Origin: Hellea sp964472905
Lineage (GTDB): Bacteria; Pseudomonadota; Alphaproteobacteria; Caulobacterales; Maricaulaceae
DNA: 39,738 nt
Direction: 5' to 3'
Assembly (NCBI GenBank): GCA_964472905.1
Contig: CAYYMI010000023.1
Coordinates: 1-39,738 of the forward strand
Below the pieces are notes generated by a model. That model was not told the origin of the DNA. It did not search any database and worked only from the letters and a program-made list of their open reading frames with translations. Positions 29,581 through 37,251 of this stretch are shown piece after piece; position 1 is the stretch's first letter; every line of letters starts with the position of its first letter. A program made the translations under genes and the position numbers.

Positions 29581-30498
29581 ATGAAGGGAAATATCACATC
29601 AAAGTTTGCTATATCGGCGCTCTTTTGTGCGGTTTTTGCTATGCCTGTTCAGGCACAAATTCGTGTCGATGCACGAATACATTCTTCGTCTGGATCTTGC
29701 TCACAATGTGATCTTTCAAACAAACGTATGAATGGCGTTAAACTTAAAAACGCCAATTTTTCTGGGTCAAACTTTAATAATTCAAATCTATCTGGCGGAA
29801 ATTTTGATGGATCGAATTTAACGGGGACACATTTTCGAAAAGCCCTGATGTACAGAATTGAAGGCAATAATGTGAATTTAAACGGGGCCAACCTCGCCGA
29901 TGCCACATTGACCGAAGCCAATCTCGGGGATTCTGTTTTTATTGGAACCGATTTTAAACGCGCTGACCTTACACGCGGACAATTCAAAGGTGGTGATTTT
30001 CGTCAAACCTCTTTCGAGCGCGCGATTGCGTCTGATGTGAGTTTTGAAAACACAAATTTTGCAGATGCAAAACTTGATCATATCAATTTACACAAAGCAA
30101 ATTTACGGGGCGCTAAATTTAAGAATGTGACATTTGGGAATGCTATATTGTTAGACGCCAAGCTCAAAGGCGCGGACCTTTCAGACGCTAATATGACCCA
30201 AGTTCAAGGCCTTAAACAAGAGCAGTTAGATAGCGCATGCGGTAATTCTAATACCCGTCTTCCCTTTGGATTTTCAGTTCCCTATTGTGAAGAGACCTTC
30301 GTGGCGCAAGCCGAACATGGTCATGATGATATGGACCCTGAGCTCGCTAAGGCGGCTAAACGGCTAGACCGAGCTATTGGTAATATCGAAACAATCTTAA
30401 AGGCAACGCCCAAAGATAAAGAGAGCCGAGGCCTACGCCGCAAATTACAGAGCATTCATTCTGATCTTATGAGTTCGAAACGCGCGATTGAACGCTAA
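29581..30498 (+). CDS. Exported pentapeptide-repeat protein
   Basis: A 305-residue protein with an N-terminal signal peptide (MKGNITSKFAISALFCAVFA, likely cleaved after AQA). From about residue 38 to 205 it contains many A(D/N)LXX repeats (LKNANFSGSNF, NLSGGNFDGSNL, ANLADATLTEANL, ADLTRGQF, AKFKNVTFGNA), predicting a right-handed quadrilateral beta-helix. Cys residues near both ends (CSQCDLS and SACGN, YCEE) may form disulfides in the periplasm. The C terminus (from about 245) is charged and helical. No partner or substrate can be inferred. It converges on aspS with a 13-base gap. Confidence 0.87.
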   Translation: MKGNITSKFAISALFCAVFAMPVQAQIRVDARIHSSSGSCSQCDLSNKRMNGVKLKNANFSGSNFNNSNLSGGNFDGSNLTGTHFRKALMYRIEGNNVNLNGANLADATLTEANLGDSVFIGTDFKRADLTRGQFKGGDFRQTSFERAIASDVSFENTNFADAKLDHINLHKANLRGAKFKNVTFGNAILLDAKLKGADLSDANMTQVQGLKQEQLDSACGNSNTRLPFGFSVPYCEETFVAQAEHGHDDMDPELAKAAKRLDRAIGNIETILKATPKDKESRGLRRKLQSIHSDLMSSKRAIER

Positions 30499-30511
30499 GT
30501 CTTCCTTGAAT

Positions 30512-32332
30512 CTAAGCTTTGGGCTCAATCGGTAAGTGTTTTAAGCGTAGCTCTTTAAGCTGCGCAGGATCAGCTTCAGCTGGCGCGTTCATCATCAAAT
30601 CCTGAGCCTGACCGTTCATCGGAAATAAGATCACGTCGCGAATAGTATTCGTTCCCGCCAAAAGCATAACAATACGGTCAACACCCGGCGCAATACCACC
30701 ATGAGGCGGCGCGCCAAATTTAAACGCATTAATCATACCTGCAAATTTATCTTCAACGACTTCAGGGCCGTAACCTGCAATATCAAAAGCCTTATACATG
30801 ATATCGGCTTTATGGTTTCGGATAGCACCCGATGATAGCTCTACGCCATTACAAACAATGTCATATTGATAGGCCAGAATGTCCAAAATATCTTCATTGG
30901 TTTTGGCATTTTCCAAAACCTCCATGCCGCCTTGCGGCATAGAAAACGGGTTATGGGAGAAATCGATTTTCTGATTATCTTCATCCCATTCATACATTGG
31001 GTAATCCACAACCCAGCAAAACTTGAAAACGCCTTCAGGGATCATATCAAGATCTGCAGCCACTTTATTACGCGCGGCGCCTGCTAACTTATAAGCATCG
31101 CCCTTTTTGCCTGCCGAGAAGAAAATACCATCACCCGCGCCGAGACCCATTTTTTCAAGTAAGACTTTCAGATGTTCAGGTTTAAAATTCTTAAGCACGG
31201 GGTCTTGGCTATCAACGCCGCCGCTCTCAGCCTCTTTTAAGCGCGCATAACCAAGGCCTGGCATCTGCATTTCTTTTTTGGCCCATTTGTCCATATTATC
31301 GAAAAACTTACGAGATTGAGACGCGGCCGCTTGCGGGGCAGGTATAGCGATAACTTTACCGCCTGAGCCTGTGATCTTGGCGAAAATACCAAAACCTGTT
31401 TTAGCTTCATCTGTGAAAAACTCAGACACATCTGTAAGCTCAAAAGGAATACGCAAATCAGGTTTGTCAGAGCCATATTTTTCCATGGATTCTTTATAAG
31501 GAATACGCGGAAACGGCGTTTGCACGTCACGACCATCCGCGAACTCTTCGAACACACCAGCCATAACAGGCTCAATGGCTTGAAAGACATCTTCTTGCGT
31601 AACAAAACTCATCTCTACATCAAGCTGATAAAATTCACCCGGTGAACGATCAGCACGGGCATCTTCATCACGAAAACACGGAGCGATTTGGAAATAGCGG
31701 TCAAAACCCGCCACCATAATCAATTGCTTAAATTGTTGCGGGGCTTGCGGCAGAGCATAAAATTTGCCTGGATTAAGGCGTGACGGCACAAGAAAATCGC
31801 GCGCGCCTTCTGGCGAACTGGCCGTTAAAATCGGCGTTTGAAATTCCGTAAATCCACCTTCAATCATGCGGCGGCGCAGCGAGTTAATGACCTGTCCGCG
31901 CATAATAATGTTCTTATGCAACGTTTCACGGCGCAAATCGAGATAGCGATGCTTAAGGCGAATATCTTCAGGATAGTCTTGCTCTCCAAAGACTGGAAGC
32001 GGGAGCGAAGCGGCCGCGCTTTCAATAATCATCTCATCAGCGCGAAGTTCGACCTCGCCTGTTTCAATTTCAGAATTAACCGCCTCAGCGTCGCGCGCCA
32101 ATAACTCGCCTGTCACAGTTATAACCGATTCAGACGGGCAGCGTTTTGCGGCTTCGTAAAATTCGGCCACAGGATAAACCACGACTTGGCTAATGCCGTA
32201 ATGATCGCGCAAATCTATAAAGAGTGCATTGGCATGTTCGCGTTTACGGTGCACCCAACCCGACAGACGAACTGTTTCACCGACATTTGATTTACGTAAT
32301 TGGCCACAGGTGTGGCTGCGGTAAGCGTGCAT
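30512..32332 (-). CDS. aspS: Aspartyl-tRNA synthetase
   Basis: A 606-residue class II synthetase of the bacterial type (OB-fold anticodon domain, GAD insertion, catalytic domain). Seen are RLSGWVHRKREHANALFIDLRD, QAPQQFKQLIMVAGFDRYFQ with motif 2 (APCFRDEDARADRSPGEF), and motif 3 GGIAPGVDRIVMLLAG. ATG 32332 has GGAGAG 4 bases before it, so the five earlier in-frame residues are dropped. In Alphaproteobacteria this enzyme is often non-discriminating and also charges tRNA(Asn) for GatCAB, which is inference here. Confidence 0.97.
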   Translation of the reverse strand: MHAYRSHTCGQLRKSNVGETVRLSGWVHRKREHANALFIDLRDHYGISQVVVYPVAEFYEAAKRCPSESVITVTGELLARDAEAVNSEIETGEVELRADEMIIESAAASLPLPVFGEQDYPEDIRLKHRYLDLRRETLHKNIIMRGQVINSLRRRMIEGGFTEFQTPILTASSPEGARDFLVPSRLNPGKFYALPQAPQQFKQLIMVAGFDRYFQIAPCFRDEDARADRSPGEFYQLDVEMSFVTQEDVFQAIEPVMAGVFEEFADGRDVQTPFPRIPYKESMEKYGSDKPDLRIPFELTDVSEFFTDEAKTGFGIFAKITGSGGKVIAIPAPQAAASQSRKFFDNMDKWAKKEMQMPGLGYARLKEAESGGVDSQDPVLKNFKPEHLKVLLEKMGLGAGDGIFFSAGKKGDAYKLAGAARNKVAADLDMIPEGVFKFCWVVDYPMYEWDEDNQKIDFSHNPFSMPQGGMEVLENAKTNEDILDILAYQYDIVCNGVELSSGAIRNHKADIMYKAFDIAGYGPEVVEDKFAGMINAFKFGAPPHGGIAPGVDRIVMLLAGTNTIRDVILFPMNGQAQDLMMNAPAEADPAQLKELRLKHLPIEPKA

Positions 32333-32547
32333 GAGACTCTCCATCATTGCCGCACATCGGAGAAACCGTCCGAGGCGGATTTAACACGTTAATATTGTGA
32401 TGCGGGCATTAGCTTAAAGAAGCACTAAGTCAAGCGGCGTATAATTTTAATTCAATCCACTTCACATATAATTGAACCCATTCAGATAGACTTCTATGTT
32501 TGAATGTGTACCTAAATTCGTACCTAACTTATGCTTGAAAGATAATT

Positions 32548-33021
32548 ATGACTACACAGCTTCAACAAGCGCCAGAATTACGTGTTCCCTATTGGATAGA
32601 TGCATCTGGAGAAGACTTGACGTCATTTTCGCTCTCCGATCTAGGAACAGGATTTAAAATTATATTCTGTTTCAAGGCCTCTTGTCCCGGCTGTCACGCA
32701 CGCGGATTTCCAACCATGCAAAAAATTGTTGAAAATTTAAGCGGTAAAGGGGTTGGGTTTGCCGTTATTCACACGGCCTTTGATGATGATCCTCAAAACT
32801 CACAGGACCGCGTGAGAGAAATGCAGCTCAAATATGATTTGAAAATTCCTTTTGGGCATGACCCAAAAAAGGGATCTGAATATCCAACCTTTATGAAAGA
32901 TTACAGAACACGCGGAACGCCCTTCTTTATTGTGATAAATCCTGAGAACAAAATTGTCTTTGGCGATTTCAATATAGACGCCGACAAAGTCATCGACGCT
33001 TTAGCAAAGCCTACTTATTAA
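32548..33021 (+). CDS. Thioredoxin-fold redoxin
   Basis: A 157-residue cytosolic protein of the TlpA/redoxin type, with ASCPGCHARG giving a C46-P-G-C49 active site, a cis-Pro region TRGTPFFIVIN and an NxxK...FGDF tail. It lacks a signal peptide or membrane anchor, unlike classical TlpA. It may reduce disulfides or peroxide. The upstream gap (32333-32547) contains two copies of GTACCTAA and no obvious strong promoter. The 3' end overlaps that of the M20 amidohydrolase gene by 11 bases in convergent orientation. Confidence 0.8.
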   Translation: MTTQLQQAPELRVPYWIDASGEDLTSFSLSDLGTGFKIIFCFKASCPGCHARGFPTMQKIVENLSGKGVGFAVIHTAFDDDPQNSQDRVREMQLKYDLKIPFGHDPKKGSEYPTFMKDYRTRGTPFFIVINPENKIVFGDFNIDADKVIDALAKPTY

Positions 33022-34330
33022 ATATCGCAATAGCCCCTAACACCATAGCTTCGGTTCCGAGCTTAATAGACGGCTCAGGCTCTATCTTGAAGAACGGCGA
33101 ATGGTGAGATGCGGCCGTTGCAACGTCTTCTGGCAGCGTTCCGCCGACAGCAAAGTAAACGCCTTTAACATCATGCTTAGGGTCAACAAAATAAGCAAAG
33201 TCTTCTGCGCCCATGCCCTGACGAGGCTGCTCGAGTAATACATCTTCGCCCAAGCCATCTGCCCAAACAGATTTAAGATAGCGCGCCATTTTTGCGTTAT
33301 TTTTGGTTGGCGGAGTGCTTTGCTTAAGGCGCGTGACAGTTGGAAGTTTATCCTTTGGAACGCCGAGAGATATCGCGACCCCTGCCGCCACACGGTCAAT
33401 GGCGTCAAGTAAAGTCGCGCGAACCTTGGGGTCGTCAGATCTGACGGTTAATTGCAGGTCAACACGGTCGCCGATAATATTATGCTTCGTGCCGCCATGA
33501 ATTGAACCCACTGTAATCACGCCGGGCTGTAACGGCGCAATAGACCGGGACACAACACTTTGGAGACTTACCACAATCTGGGAAGCAACGAGAACGGGAT
33601 CAACACCTTTATGCGGCGAGGCCCCATGCGCGCCAATACCGTGAACCGTAATATCGACAGAATCTGAGCTTGAATAGGATAGGCCTTCTGAAACAACAAT
33701 TTTTCCAGTCGGAAGTTGCGCGGCGACATGAAAGGCCATGGCGTAGTCTGGCTTTGGAAACTTCGTGAAAAGACCGTCCTTAATCATTTCATTTGCGCCC
33801 GAGATGATTTCCTCAGCGGGTTGCCCAATAAGCACAAGTGTTCCCGACCACTGATCTTTGCGCGCGGCCATTTGCCGAGCCGTCCCAATGAGTGATGTTA
33901 TATGTACGTCATGACCACAAGCATGCATGACATAGTTCTCTTTATCATCAATACCGACTTGCTTAGCCGTTGAGGCATAAGACAGACCTGTATCCTCTTT
34001 AACGGGAAGTCCGTCCATATCAGCCCGTATCATAACCGTAGGCCCGTCGCCATTTTCAAGGACCGCAACAACACCCATCTGCCCCACACCTGTTGTCACG
34101 TCATAGCCTAGCGCCTCAATTTCCGAGGCCAAGCGTTTGGCCGTCTCGGTTTCCCGAAAAGAGAGCTCGGGGTTTTTATGGAAATGCGTAAATAGGGATT
34201 TTAGGTTTTTATCGTAATCAGCGGCTATATCAGCCTTTAGAGAACTATCAGTATCATGCGCATTTGCCATGCTAAGCGTTAAATAACTTGCCGCAAATAA
34301 TAGTCCTGAAACCGCAATTTTCTTAATCAT
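33011..34330 (-). CDS. Secreted M20-family amidohydrolase/aminoacylase
   Basis: A 439-residue protein with a signal peptide (MIKKIAVSGLLFAASYLTLS, cleavage after ANA at about residue 24) and an M20D peptidase fold similar to N-acyl-amino acid and hippurate hydrolases. Metal-binding motifs are YVMHACGHDVHI, GQPAEE with the catalytic Glu pair, and the C-terminal ASHHSPFF. The dimerisation insert is in the middle. ATG 34330 is preceded by AAGAGG. A periplasmic location is inferred. Substrate candidates are N-acyl amino acids or dipeptides. Confidence 0.9.
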   Translation of the reverse strand: MIKKIAVSGLLFAASYLTLSMANAHDTDSSLKADIAADYDKNLKSLFTHFHKNPELSFRETETAKRLASEIEALGYDVTTGVGQMGVVAVLENGDGPTVMIRADMDGLPVKEDTGLSYASTAKQVGIDDKENYVMHACGHDVHITSLIGTARQMAARKDQWSGTLVLIGQPAEEIISGANEMIKDGLFTKFPKPDYAMAFHVAAQLPTGKIVVSEGLSYSSSDSVDITVHGIGAHGASPHKGVDPVLVASQIVVSLQSVVSRSIAPLQPGVITVGSIHGGTKHNIIGDRVDLQLTVRSDDPKVRATLLDAIDRVAAGVAISLGVPKDKLPTVTRLKQSTPPTKNNAKMARYLKSVWADGLGEDVLLEQPRQGMGAEDFAYFVDPKHDVKGVYFAVGGTLPEDVATAASHHSPFFKIEPEPSIKLGTEAMVLGAIAIFNK

Positions 34331-34417
34331 AATGGCCTCTTCCCAGCTCAAGATATCATTATAGGCTCACGGGGAACAATGTAAGATGTTTCTCCCTTTG
34401 CGCGAAGAGCGAGCCGT

Positions 34418-34966
34418 TTAATCGACTAAACGGAAAAACTCAGCCCGCTGTTCAGGCTTATGAAATTTTCCAGATAATGCTGAGCTAATCATACGGTGAG
34501 GTGTTTGAATACCGCGCATGGTCATACAGAGATGCTCGCCCTTGGCCATAACAGCGACATCTTCTGTGCCAAGAGCCGTTTTAAGCTCATTGGCAATGTC
34601 AGAGACCAATTGTTCTTGCAGTGTTAATTTATGGGCGTGCTTATGCGCAATACGAGCGAATTTAGACAGTCCTAAAACTCTATCATCAGCAATATAGGCC
34701 ACAGAAACATCGCACCAGAACGGTAACATATGGTGCTCACACATTGACCAGACTTTCATCCCCGTTACCGCAACCATTTGATTATGGGTGACAGAAGAAA
34801 AGGTCGTGTCCAGTTTCCCTGGTTCATATTCAATAAATTCCCGCCAGAAATTGGCAATGCGCCGAGGTGTTTCTTTCAGGCCTTCGCGGTTGGGGTCTTC
34901 ACCCAAAGCTTCAAGAAGTTCAGTGACTAATGATTTTACGCGGGCATGGTCTATTTTTTTTGTCAT
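34418..34966 (-). CDS. folE: GTP cyclohydrolase I
   Basis: FolE opens GTP to 7,8-dihydroneopterin triphosphate, the first step of folate and of queuosine synthesis. The 182-residue protein has the zinc site C76-x2-H79 (MCEHHMLPF) and C147 (GEHLCMTMRG), and other family blocks (NREGLKETPRRIA, LGLSKFARIAHKHA). Because GluQ in this window acts on queuosine-modified tRNA(Asp), folE is a functionally related, though separately located, gene. A terminator for the upstream gene group sits just before it. Confidence 0.96.
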   Translation of the reverse strand: MTKKIDHARVKSLVTELLEALGEDPNREGLKETPRRIANFWREFIEYEPGKLDTTFSSVTHNQMVAVTGMKVWSMCEHHMLPFWCDVSVAYIADDRVLGLSKFARIAHKHAHKLTLQEQLVSDIANELKTALGTEDVAVMAKGEHLCMTMRGIQTPHRMISSALSGKFHKPEQRAEFFRLVD

Positions 34967-34979
34967 GTCAGATCTTTAT

Positions 34980-35010
34980 TAAAAAACGGCGTCCCCAATT
35001 TATACGCCGT
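34980..35010 (-). terminator. Intrinsic terminator downstream of the DUF1499 gene
   Basis: Read leftward: ACGGCGT (35010-35004), an 11-base loop, ACGCCGT (34992-34986), then six T residues. It ends the leftward YheT-DUF1499 transcript ahead of folE. Confidence 0.9.
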
Positions 35011-35034
35011 AAAGGTGAATAGCGATTGAATTAA

Positions 35035-35454
35035 TCATGATAGTTTTGAACGAATAGCCTCGACACGTTTTTTATTCACGCCGCGGTCAGAATATCCGAC
35101 GCGAGACGCAGACCGAATATGCCAAATATTATCTTTGTCATGGCGAATTTCAACATCATCAACGAATTTGAAAATTTTACTCATATAGGTGGCGGACAAA
35201 TAACTATCTGTTTCAGATGTGATAGTTCCGCCCGTGGCCGTAATAGCCATTTTAATTCCGCTTAATGTTCCGTGAAGCGGGGCAACCTTTTTTTCGGGCT
35301 GAACATCTATTTCAGATGACACCGAATTAGGCGCCGAGCCTGGTTCAGCCAAATGGCCACTTATTAAACCCTTGGCTTTCCCTTTTTGAGATTTTAGCCC
35401 CATGAGAAAAAACAGCACGCAAATGAGAACGATAACGCTAATAACAAATTTCAT
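35035..35454 (-). CDS. DUF1499 family protein with N-terminal membrane anchor
   Basis: A 139-residue protein. Residues about 3-20 (MKFVISVIVLICVLFFLMGL) form a signal anchor. The conserved DUF1499 core is in the C-terminal half: YLSATYMSKIFKFVDDVEIR, IWHIRSASRVGYSDRGVN and RVEAIRSKL. The function is unknown. ATG 35454 is preferred over the TTG four codons earlier. It follows the YheT-like gene after only 4 bases, so the two are probably one operon ending at the terminator just downstream. Confidence 0.82.
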   Translation of the reverse strand: MKFVISVIVLICVLFFLMGLKSQKGKAKGLISGHLAEPGSAPNSVSSEIDVQPEKKVAPLHGTLSGIKMAITATGGTITSETDSYLSATYMSKIFKFVDDVEIRHDKDNIWHIRSASRVGYSDRGVNKKRVEAIRSKLS

Positions 35455-35458
35455 AATA

Positions 35459-36496
35459 TCATCCAAAGATTAAGCTTGAAACGTAATCATCATACCATGT
35501 CGGTCCCGTCAAGCTTTGGAAGAAACCATTATGTCCGCCATGGTCATGAATAATCCGCCGCGCATTCTCATTTAACGTCAAGCTCATAATATCATCAACC
35601 GGAATGATGCCGTCATCACGCGCCGTCACAAGGCTTATGGGCACGGGGCAATGTTCAAGATCATGCGGGTCAACGCGGTAGGCATTAAAATAACTCTCCA
35701 TATCCGGATAGTCCGAATATTTTGGAATGAGCTTACTGGTCATGCTCAGAACTTTACGTTCTGACATAATGTAATCAAAATCATAAAGATGCGGATAAAG
35801 CGCTTGTTTCTTTTTCAGCGAGGCCGTCCATTTTTTGAGGAAATAACGACGGTAAAGCCAAGTTTTATCAACCAATGGCGCCGCGCCCCAGGGGTCAACC
35901 ACAGGACTAATCGCGAAAATATGTTGTAAATTTTTAATGGTTAGATCGCGCAAAGAGCGCGCGATACGCAGTGAAAAATTTCCGCCCAGTGAAAATCCAA
36001 CAATATAAACCGGCGCGCCATCAGCTAGCTCAGCCGCTTGTTTGACAGCATCGAAAACTTCATTGAACAATGTCGAATAAAATAAGCCTTCGTTCAAATC
36101 ATGGCTATCGCCGTGATCGCGGTAATTCAGCCTGAAAACCGACGCGCCTTGATGATACATATGCCGCCCGCACGCCACGACATAGGTGCTGTCTTGGCTC
36201 CCTTCCCAGCCATGTAGGAAAATAACCAAAGCTTTATTCTCGGGATGGGGGGAATAACTGCCTTTCAACCGCACGCCATCTTCACAATCCATAATACGGT
36301 CTTGGGCTATATCGAGCATCGGGTTTTTACCGCGCTTGCGAAATTTAAAACTCGCCAGTGCTGTTTGCACCAAGGATGGCCGCAGCCAAAAAGGCGGCGC
36401 AAAGCCAGCTATATCGCGCGCGGCAACATCAGAGGAAGATATAGCAGAGGCAGGCCCATCGGGCGGTAATATGACATCTTGTGATTTCATCTGCAT
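35459..36496 (-). CDS. Alpha/beta hydrolase, YheT/ABHD-like
   Basis: A 345-residue alpha/beta-hydrolase of the YheT family. The motifs are VIFLHGWEGS (oxyanion region), YIVGFSLGGNFSL (nucleophile Ser in GxSxG), VTARDDGIIP (Asp) and HDHGGHNGFF (His). RLNYRDHGDS is the conserved block of that family. The role is probably hydrolysis of an ester or lipid. An ATG at 36496 is used; an upstream TTG and a further ATG at 36490 are alternatives. It is divergent from the lipoprotein gene at 36540. Confidence 0.85.
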   Translation of the reverse strand: MQMKSQDVILPPDGPASAISSSDVAARDIAGFAPPFWLRPSLVQTALASFKFRKRGKNPMLDIAQDRIMDCEDGVRLKGSYSPHPENKALVIFLHGWEGSQDSTYVVACGRHMYHQGASVFRLNYRDHGDSHDLNEGLFYSTLFNEVFDAVKQAAELADGAPVYIVGFSLGGNFSLRIARSLRDLTIKNLQHIFAISPVVDPWGAAPLVDKTWLYRRYFLKKWTASLKKKQALYPHLYDFDYIMSERKVLSMTSKLIPKYSDYPDMESYFNAYRVDPHDLEHCPVPISLVTARDDGIIPVDDIMSLTLNENARRIIHDHGGHNGFFQSLTGPTWYDDYVSSLIFG

Positions 36497-36539
36497 TAGG
36501 TGACTTGCCAAAGCTAGAAAATCAATCCTAAAAAACCAT

Positions 36540-37208
36540 ATGTTGCAGTCACGCTTTATTACGCTTCTAACGCCGCTTATTTTTCTGACGGGCTGCGCGA
36601 CACTTGAATTAGGGACAGCCTATTCCCTCACCAAGCTATCGCCGACCGAAATTGACCCTCGCAGCGGACGAATTGCTATCCTGTGGCCTGAGGCCTTTAC
36701 CCATTATCGGCCGCCTTTCACAGACTTCAAAGCAACCAAAGACAAAGTAGTTCAAATTGAGGGGCAGTTTAAATTTATTACCGACCCGGCAAGCGAAAAT
36801 TTCGTCCCTCGCAACCCGAATGAACCGGGAGAGCTCGTTATCTATGCTGTAGATGAAGCGCAATATCCCATGGCCTATAAAGCTCAGGATGTCCTGCGCG
36901 ATCAAAAAGAGACGGATAAATTTTTCGGCGGCCCCGACTGGCAGGTCAAAACCCATACGGATTTTAGTTTCACTGTTGAGCGCGCCGCCTACCGCGCTTA
37001 TTGCGAGGGCAAAGGTGATCTGGATATTTCAATTTGGGTCAAAGCCAACGCATCCAAACCCTTCCAACGTCTTGTCGATGAAAAGGGCATAGATAATTTC
37101 CTCTCAGGCCAGCTGAAAGGTGATTGCGATAAGCCTGACACGAATTTGATTACGCGAGAAAAACCCGCCTCACCCAAAGATAAGCCTATATTGCATCCAA
37201 CACTTTAA
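36540..37208 (+). CDS. Lipoprotein of unknown function
   Basis: A 222-residue predicted lipoprotein with signal peptide and lipobox FLTGC (Cys at residue 19). The mature part has no recognised domain. It begins TKLSPTEIDPRSGRIAILWPE, carries two Cys (about residues 160 and 200) and ends in a Lys/Pro/Asp-rich tail. Base composition and frame match its neighbours, and ATG 36540 lies in a 43-base intergenic space divergent from the YheT-like gene. I have no family match. Confidence 0.75.
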   Translation: MLQSRFITLLTPLIFLTGCATLELGTAYSLTKLSPTEIDPRSGRIAILWPEAFTHYRPPFTDFKATKDKVVQIEGQFKFITDPASENFVPRNPNEPGELVIYAVDEAQYPMAYKAQDVLRDQKETDKFFGGPDWQVKTHTDFSFTVERAAYRAYCEGKGDLDISIWVKANASKPFQRLVDEKGIDNFLSGQLKGDCDKPDTNLITREKPASPKDKPILHPTL

Positions 37209-37223
37209 GAAATTGAATGTCGG

Positions 37224-37243
37224 TCCCGGCTCGTGGGCCGGGA
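37224..37243. repeat. REP-like GC-rich palindrome between two genes
   Basis: TCCCGGC (37224-37230) and GCCGGGA (37237-37243) form a perfect 7-bp stem. On the minus strand the flanks read GTCATCCCGGCC, a sequence that recurs in dispersed intergenic palindromes of many Alphaproteobacteria. It lies in the 43 bases between the convergent unknown-lipoprotein and pccA genes, with no T-run. Confidence 0.55.
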
Positions 37244-37251
37244 TGACATCG

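Noticed and set aside
32485..32530. Two copies of GTACCTAA before the redoxin gene
   Set aside because: An 8-base direct repeat in AT-rich DNA is not enough to call a binding site.
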